Below the pieces are notes generated by a model that was not told the DNA's origin, ran no database searches, and saw only the letters and a program-made list of their open reading frames with translations. The position numbers were made by a program, and so were the translations under genes. From positions 1 through 20,076 of the forward strand of contig CAZACW010000041.1 of the NCBI GenBank assembly GCA_964483785.1: a DNA stretch of 20,076 bases, given 5' to 3'. Source of the DNA: JABDGZ01 sp964483785. GTDB taxonomy: Bacteria > Omnitrophota > Gorgyraeia > Zapsychrales > Fredricksoniimonadaceae. Of this stretch, positions 7,228 to 14,700 are shown in pieces (position 1 is the first letter of the stretch; every line of letters starts with the position of its first letter).

Positions 7228-8676
7228 CTAATGTTCGGGTTTAAGCAGGGGAAATAAAATCACGTCCCTAATCGAGGCTGAATCCGTCAACAGCATGACC
7301 AAGCGGTCAATGCCGATGCCCAATCCCCCGGCCGGCGGCATGCCGTATTCCAGGGCCCGCACAAAATCCTCATCGATAACGCGGTTGCCGGTTTCCGTGT
7401 CATCCTCCAAATCCGCGATGAGGCGCTGATGCTGTTCCTGGGGATCATTAAGCTCGGAATAGGCATTGCCCACCTCCATGCCGGCGATGAAAAACTCGAA
7501 ACGCTGGGCCACGGCCGGATTGTCCGGCCTGGCCTTGGCCAGGGGCGATAAAAAGGTAAAATAATCCAGCATGAAGACCGGGTTGGCCGTGGCTTTCTCG
7601 TCCAGAAATTCCTCGACGATCTTCATGATGGCGGAGCGGGTCAGGCGCTCGATCTTGACATGGCCCGAGCGCCTGACCTTGACCTTGGCCAGCATCGCCT
7701 CTGCCGAGTCCTCAGGGTTGATGTCAAAATGCTCCTTGACCACCTTGGCAAAGGACCGGCGCTCCCAGGGGGGCGAAAAATCAATGTCCTGGCCCTGGTA
7801 TTGAATGCGGTACGTCCCATGCAGTTTATACACCAGGGAACTGATCAGCTCCTCGGTGATCTGCATCATGTCCTCAAAATTGCCGTAGGACTGGTACACC
7901 TCGAGCATGGTGAATTCCGGATTATGCCGGGTGGAAATCCCCTCATTGCGAAAATTGCGGTTGATCTCGTAGACCTTTTCCAGGCCGCCGACCAGCAATC
8001 GTTTCAAATATAGCTCCGGCGCGATGCGCAGATACACATCCATGTCCAGCGCGTTATGTTTGGATTTAAACGGCTTGCCGCGCGCCCCTCCGGCCATGGG
8101 CTGAAGCATGGGCGTTTCCACTTCCAAAAACCCCTTGCCGTCGAGGAACGAACGCACATAGGAAATGATATGGCTGCGCCGGATGAACACGTCGCGCACC
8201 TGCGGATTGGCGATCAAGTCCACATAGCGCTGGCGGTAGCGGATGTCCACGTCTTTCAAGCCGTGCCATTTTTCCGGCATGGTTTGCAGGGATTTGGAGA
8301 GCACCTGGTATTTGGTGACACGGACGCTGTCCTGGCCGGTCTTGGTCTTAAAGGTCTCGCCTTCAACGCCGATGATATCGCCGAGGTCCAGGTCTTTAAG
8401 CATGGCGTAGGCGTCCTGGCCGATATTGTCCGCCTTCACAAAGAGCTGGATGCGGCCGGTCTGGTCCATCAGGTCCATAAAATGCACCTTGCCCTGGTCG
8501 CGGTTGGCCATGATGCGTCCGGCTGTCACCACCTTGACCCCTTCTTTAAAATCTTTCAGGATATCGGCGATCGCGTGGGAACGTATAAATCGCTGGGCAT
8601 AGGCATCTACACCCTTGGCCCTTAACGCCTCGAGCTTTTTTATCCTAACACTTTTATTTTCATCAAGTTCCATCAT
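7228..8676 (-). CDS. lysS: lysine--tRNA ligase, class II
   Basis: Charges tRNA(Lys) with lysine in the cytoplasm. It has 482 residues, near the usual ~490-505. Visible: an N-terminal OB-fold anticodon-binding region (VTAGRIMANRDQGKVHFMDL), class II motif 1 ending in FLEVETPMLQPMAGGARGKPF, motif 2 FRNEGISTRHNPEFTMLE, and motif 3 GGLGIGIDRLVMLLT near the C-terminus. The C-terminal ILFPLLKPEH is typical of LysRS-II. Two adjacent ATG codons (8676 and 8673) could start it; I took the first. A near-consensus promoter lies about 50 bases upstream, so this gene starts a new transcription unit that probably runs on into the permease, lolD and the DUF pair. Confidence 0.97.
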   Translation of the reverse strand: MMELDENKSVRIKKLEALRAKGVDAYAQRFIRSHAIADILKDFKEGVKVVTAGRIMANRDQGKVHFMDLMDQTGRIQLFVKADNIGQDAYAMLKDLDLGDIIGVEGETFKTKTGQDSVRVTKYQVLSKSLQTMPEKWHGLKDVDIRYRQRYVDLIANPQVRDVFIRRSHIISYVRSFLDGKGFLEVETPMLQPMAGGARGKPFKSKHNALDMDVYLRIAPELYLKRLLVGGLEKVYEINRNFRNEGISTRHNPEFTMLEVYQSYGNFEDMMQITEELISSLVYKLHGTYRIQYQGQDIDFSPPWERRSFAKVVKEHFDINPEDSAEAMLAKVKVRRSGHVKIERLTRSAIMKIVEEFLDEKATANPVFMLDYFTFLSPLAKARPDNPAVAQRFEFFIAGMEVGNAYSELNDPQEQHQRLIADLEDDTETGNRVIDEDFVRALEYGMPPAGGLGIGIDRLVMLLTDSASIRDVILFPLLKPEH

Positions 8677-8723
8677 AAACCGCCATATTTAAATAAAATT
8701 AATATTACTGTCTTTAAAGGGGC

Positions 8724-8752
8724 ATTATATAGAATTTAGAGGGGGAAGTCAA
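8724..8752 (-). promoter_or_regulatory. sigma70-type promoter for lysS
   Basis: On the minus strand, TTGACT (8752-8747) and TATAAT (8729-8724) are separated by exactly 17 bases. This is the best promoter match in the window, and it lies between the end of the giant gene and the lysS start. The untranslated leader would be about 40 bases. Confidence 0.85.
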
Positions 8753-8762
8753 ACATGTACTT

Positions 8763-8791
8763 ACCATCACAACCCCGGGGGTTGTGATGGT
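8763..8791. repeat. perfect 29-base palindrome at the stop codon of the giant gene
   Basis: Arms ACCATCACAACCCC (8763-8776) and GGGGTTGTGATGGT (8778-8791) are perfect reverse complements around one central G. It begins directly after the TAA of the giant gene. There is no T-tract after it on the minus strand, so it is not a classic intrinsic terminator, though it may stabilise the 3' end. The 23 bases 8764-8786 recur exactly, inverted, at 16019-16041. Confidence 0.93.
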
Positions 8792-11700
8792 TTAGTCGCA
8801 GCCTAAAAAGCGGCGGAGATTAAGAAGAGGCCGGATGCGGATAATCACAGGGACAAAACCTGGGACTTTTTGCAATCGGGCAATTTGGGCAGGGTCCAGA
8901 TGAAATTGAATACCGCTGACATTGGCCCCCACTTTGACTGAAGTCAGGTCAATACCGCCCCTATGCACGGTTTGAGCTTGATCGGCAAGACGAAAATTAA
9001 AATTTGAATCAGGATCTCTTGGCCCAAATCCAAGGCGCTGAAGGTATGTCATCCATAATGGGGAATCGACGACAACAAACAACATCAAATTTTGATCATG
9101 GTACTTGTCCACAAAGGTCCTCATTAATCTTAATCCATATAATTGCTGAGGAGCGCTGTTCTCGACAAAAAGTATATGCCAAAAATTCTTCCTTTTATAT
9201 CTGACCCTGCTGGCCATCAAAATAGCCTGAGGATTTACAGGCGTTCCGGCATACCAGAGCTCAGCCCTTCTCGGTTCGGCCAATTCCGACAATAATTGTG
9301 AACGCGGAAATAGTCTTTTCTTGCCGACAGGAGCCCAGGCATTGATGATGCGCCGGATGGTTCTTTTGTCTGTGACAGATGCAATCTGGGCCAGGTCCGG
9401 ACCTGGGGTTGTTGTCACGGTTGCATTAGAGAATCGCGGCATATGCGTCATGGCAGAATCCATGGGGATTGCGTTGCCCTGCCAATCATATTTGACGATG
9501 CCGACCTTCCTGATTGTTCCAGGGACATAGCGGTCGCTGTAATGGAAACTTGTTCCCGTGTCCGTAACGATCACGTCCACGACCTGTTCTGCCGTATGCC
9601 GAAAACGGCGATGAAAGGTGATGATGAGACCTTCCCTGTCCAATTCCTTATGCACATCCTTTTCTAAATCATCCATGGCATGAGCCGGGTAGGTCGTATT
9701 TCTATAATCGACCACGTAAGATTCGGCCCTGAACCCGCGCTCTTGCATCAAACGGTTGACCTTGATCAAATAATCCGCCAAGCGATGGGTTTGATGCTTG
9801 TCCTCGCCGAGAAAAATATGCACCAGTCCATGGTAAATTTTGCCCCCTTTCTCCGCCTTGATGGACACCGACGTACAGGAACCAACCCCATGTGTCATGA
9901 TCGGCTTGGCAAATTTGCCCTGCTCAAAAAGGGCTATGTAATCATAACCGACATGGATGCCATCCTCATCTTCTCGGGCCACAGGATAAAGATGGGGGTC
10001 ATTGAAAGGGATAAGTTCAACCCCATCGGCCTCATTATGAAGATCGCTGAGCCCAAAGAAATACGCCAAACTTAAAAGATCATCAAATATTTCATAATAA
10101 GGCGGCAGTAATTGCCTTAATTCCTCCCGCGTCAAAGAGGATTCGATCGAATGGTATTTTTTGACGTCCACGCCGTCCACTGTTTCCACGACAGGGTCAT
10201 TGAACCTGACAATGACCCTCCCGTCTGAAGTCTCTATGCTATCGTTACCTTGATCGTCCTGGGTCTCTTTAAGCTGTCTAAGCTGTATGTCCGATGCTAT
10301 CTGATGAATATTAAATGCCAAAGGCTGAGGTAAAATGATTTTTCCAATCATCGCTGTGTCAGGATTTTCTTGAGGATATGCGGCGTCGATTTTAAACGGC
10401 CCCGGCGGCCTTAAGTAAATATTCCCTCCAATATTTTTAAAATCATACGCTTCATGCTGATTTCTCCCACTTGTGGCAGCTTCCGGGCCCATGGCGCCGG
10501 AATAATTCACCTCGCCCACCAAATAATTGGCCGGGCCGTAATCCTGGACAAATTTCATTAATAATCTGCGGCCATACCCTTGTCTTTGTCCGACACTCTC
10601 CATTAACATCCCGTAATAAACATGGTCTGACGGGATTGCCTTGGCTGCAATAATGGCATCGGTGCTGGATTGAAAGTAAGCCCTGCTAATCAAGGTCTCT
10701 TTCGGTTCTTTAGAAAAGAGATAAATGGCCAGGGGCGCTTCTTCAGGACCAATAAAAAATAATGTTGGTTCTTGAGCAACACGCAACGCTTCCAGCCACA
10801 TGTCTTTTGAGAAACTGGGCTTTGGCTTTTGAGGCATCCAATGGTCAATCACCCTTTCAATGTCAGCCCGATTCTGCTTGATGCCGATTTCAGGGCCGGC
10901 CTGGCCTTGGGCTGAAATATTTGACGACATTGCGGCATTTCCTGCCTTGACCACGGCATCCGCCAAGCCGATGATGCGTTCTTCCGATAATGGCTCCCCT
11001 CTTTGAGCCGGCAGATTGATGCCTGTCAGCCTTAAAAACTCCTTCACAATGGCATCCGAGGGTTTACCGGAAAAATGTTTCTCATAATAATCCCAGTCAT
11101 ATCTCTTCATCCAATCATCCCGGCCCACTTGATGCAAAAAATATTCATAAACAATTTTCCATGATTCGAAATTGTCCCTTTCCGTGTCGCTGATGACGCC
11201 GTCCATGTCGAAGATGACGGCGAGCATAGTCTTTTGCGTTGCCCGAAGGAACAAGGTCTGCAGCATCTGCGGTGTCAAACGGGCCAATGGCCGCTCGGTG
11301 AGCACCAAATCCAGTTTCCTGCCGTTTTTAGAAAGTCTCTTTAATCTCAACTCGGCGTTCTTGGTTCTGGCCACACCCACCACAAAACCGAATCCGCCCT
11401 CAAGCGCGGAAGCAGCCCCAGGCAAGGAATCTTCAACCACCACGATGCGGGGCAAATCATTTTCTTTGAACCCCATGTCAAAAGCAGTTTTTCTGTAAAA
11501 ATAAGGATTGGGCTTGCGCAGCTCTTTTCTGACGCTTTGACCGTCTAAAACGGTCTTAAAAAAGCGCCTGACACCTATTCCATTCAATACCAGAGAGGCA
11601 GAACTGCTGGAAGTGCCGACGGCCGTCGGAATTTTAAGCCTATACAGTCCCCGGATTAAACGCACAATATCATCAAAACCTGCCACCTCCCCGCTTTCCC

Positions 11701-14700
11701 AACGCTGCCTGACTATTCTTTGTTTGGTCCTGATCAAATCCTCCTGGGACTGCACACTCGATTCTGCCATTTGAGCGGGTTTGGCCCTTTGCACCTTGCC
11801 GGCCGCCACTTCAGCCGATACAAGCATGGCATCCGGATGATCTGTTGGACCGGTGCCGTAAGTCCTTGCATAGGCCGGCCTCAAATTGTCATTATAAAAT
11901 TGCAGGCCGATATTATAACCGTCTGATGCAGGATCATAAGGGTCGTACACCTGAAAGATGTCCTTAAGGGTTGGAACATCATCATCGTCCTCAGCCATCC
12001 AATCTCCTTTCAATTCAAAATCAGGAAGATAATGCTTATCTAAGGCAAATAAAATGAATTTGTTTTTGATGGGATATTTTATCCATGCTTGATCATCAAT
12101 AAACCCTCTCTGATTGAAAATGTCCTTGATAAAGGCCCAGGTCATGACAAACCGATAAGGTGAACTTAAATGCCTGGCTTCCCATTCTTCATCCGTGATC
12201 TGCAGGGCTTTTTTGATCAAGCTTTCCGCATCTTGCAGGCCAAACCCGGCCTTTTGCAGCTCTTCCTGAAATTTTTGATTTCCCAGGATGCGTTCCTTGG
12301 CCGCCGTCATCCTTTGAGCGATTTCGGACGGATTGACATCACTGACTTTTATTTTTTCATCAAAGGCATGGATGGTTGGATCAAGTCCCATGACCAGTCC
12401 CCACAGCAGCACATCTTCCTTCTTGATCCTGACAGCGTCGTCTTGACCTCTAACGGACTGTTCAAAAATATCCTCATCTTTGGACGGGTGAGACAGCAGT
12501 TCTAAAATATACTTATGCAGGATGCCCAAGCTATGGTCATTCTCACCAATCAAAAAATCATTGTCCAAACTCTCTTCGTGCCGCCCCTCGACCCTTACAT
12601 GAATGACAATTCCAACAATCGTAGACCATAAGGCCAGCATCTTGTCTTCCTGACCGACCGCCTCTTGAAAATGAGTGAGCCATTGATAATTCTCCTTGAC
12701 CTGGTTTGTATCTTTCTCCAGGTAAGAGGCCATGATATGGGTCAAAATGGTTGTGATCGATCCGAATCTCTCTTCAAACCCTTTGTCGCGCCAAAGTTTG
12801 TCCAAGGTCCGGGCAAAGGCATGGACATCGCCGGCCTGGATAAAATCTTCCCTGGGCAGATCCAGCAACTTTCGCCATAGTTCATATTGATGTTGTAAGA
12901 CAATAAACGGATCATCCGCACCCCGCTGCGGCAGCAACGGACCGAGATTGTCCATGAATGTTTCAGCCGTCATGGCTGAGTCCGGCTTTTGGGCTGAAAT
13001 GACATACATCAGGACACCGAACCTGATATTTAAAATAGGGACTGCTCTTTTGATGATCTGAGGTTTTCCAGAAAGTTGAAAACCGGCTTTGGCGAGGGCT
13101 TCATTAATCTCATTTTCTGTATACATCAAATAATGCGTCAACGAGGACCACTCTTTCAAATCCATGTTATTTTTACGGCGGTAATGTGTGATGATCAGCT
13201 TCCCGCCGGGATTCAATACTCGAAACGCTTCTTTGAACACTTCATCAAGTTCCATGGCCCCTATGGATTCGTTAAACACGACTGTATCAAAATAATGGTC
13301 CGGATAGGGTAAAGCCCGGCTGTCGGCAACGATTTGGCTGATACCAAAGTATCTGGCTTTTTTGGTCATTTCTCTGCTGATATCGATGCTGTCAACGGAT
13401 ATTCCTCTATGCACTAACAATGAGGCCAAATCCCCTGGCCCTTCCCCTTCGGACAATACTCGTCCGCCGGGTGGAGTCAGGTCTATGACCTTATTGGCCA
13501 CTTCATGCAAAACAAATTTATAGCTGGAAACGTAACTCAAATAAACACCTTCAGGCTTCGCATACCGTAAATACATTTTTCCCCAAAAGCTGTTATGAAC
13601 GCGTGGACCATATCCCTCGATATAAATAATATTACCTTCGGCACGTCTATAAAATCTCCGTTGGGAGCGAGCGCTCAATAATTCCTTTCTTTTCTCTTCC
13701 GGTAAATCGGTCAAGCCTCTTCCTTCCGGCTTCCTTAACGTAAAAATCATCGCTGCATCCGGCAGTTGGATCCCCTTGCCGTTCAAAACAAGCTTTACGC
13801 CGTCAAAGCCTGTTCTGCCGCCCATGATCCTTTCATCCTGCGGCGTGAAGGCCGACAGCGGCTGGTTTAAATGCGCGGCGCGAAACTCAAAAAAGGCATC
13901 CAGGACGGTTTTCCAGGCCGCCCAATGAAGCGGGATTGTAGCGCCGATCACACCGTCAAAATCGAAAATCGCCGCTTGCATTCGGTCTTGGCCGCCGTGC
14001 ACTTGATACAATCTTTGGATGTTTTCGACCGTCAAACCACCGACGTCTTCAAAAACTTCGTTGGCACCCGCTGCCGTCAGTTTCGCCGCCTCATTTGTCC
14101 TATTCAAAGCGATTCTTAAGGGAATGCCGGCGGCCAAAGCCGCCTGCATATCCGCTTCAGCATCCCCAAAGACAACGCACCTGGAAGGATCAACCCCGTT
14201 GTCGAGGGCAAGCTTGTTAAAGAATCTCCCGCTGGGTTTGCCTTCAACACGGCCGTCCCAAACATCATCTCCGTCGATAATACCGTCCACCAAGCCGCTG
14301 ATCTTCATCGTGGTCAAGGCCTCCCTCACCTTGGAAGCGCCGGAGCCGACCAAATTGACGAGGGCATGGGATTTAAAGTCACGCATTAACCGGACCGTTG
14401 CGGGATAAGGCTTGATGCCGAATTGGTCCAGCAATCTGAAATAGATCTTCCTTTTCAAATCCGCGAGCCCTTGGTAGGTCATACGAGCCCAATCCACCTG
14501 TTCTGCCTCAAGCATTTGCGCCGCCGCAAGCGCTGGAGTCATTGTTTGCAAGACGGAATCGGGCCTTGAACGGACAATCAAAATTTTGTCTCCTGTCTTT
14601 TGCAAGACTCCCTTTAAGATCCCGTAACTCCTGACTCCGTAATCCTTCCCGCCAGGACCAGAACGCCTGTCTTCCCAAAATTGAATGGACCTTGGCAGGG

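Noticed and set aside
8763..8791. Palindrome after the giant gene as an intrinsic terminator
   Set aside because: The stem is strong, but no T-run follows on the minus strand; it belongs to a repeat family with copies inside coding sequence.
9396..9425. TTTPG-coding stretch as a fourth relic of the CACAACCCC repeat
   Set aside because: Only ACAACCCC matches; the opposite arm is missing, so the likeness is too short to support.
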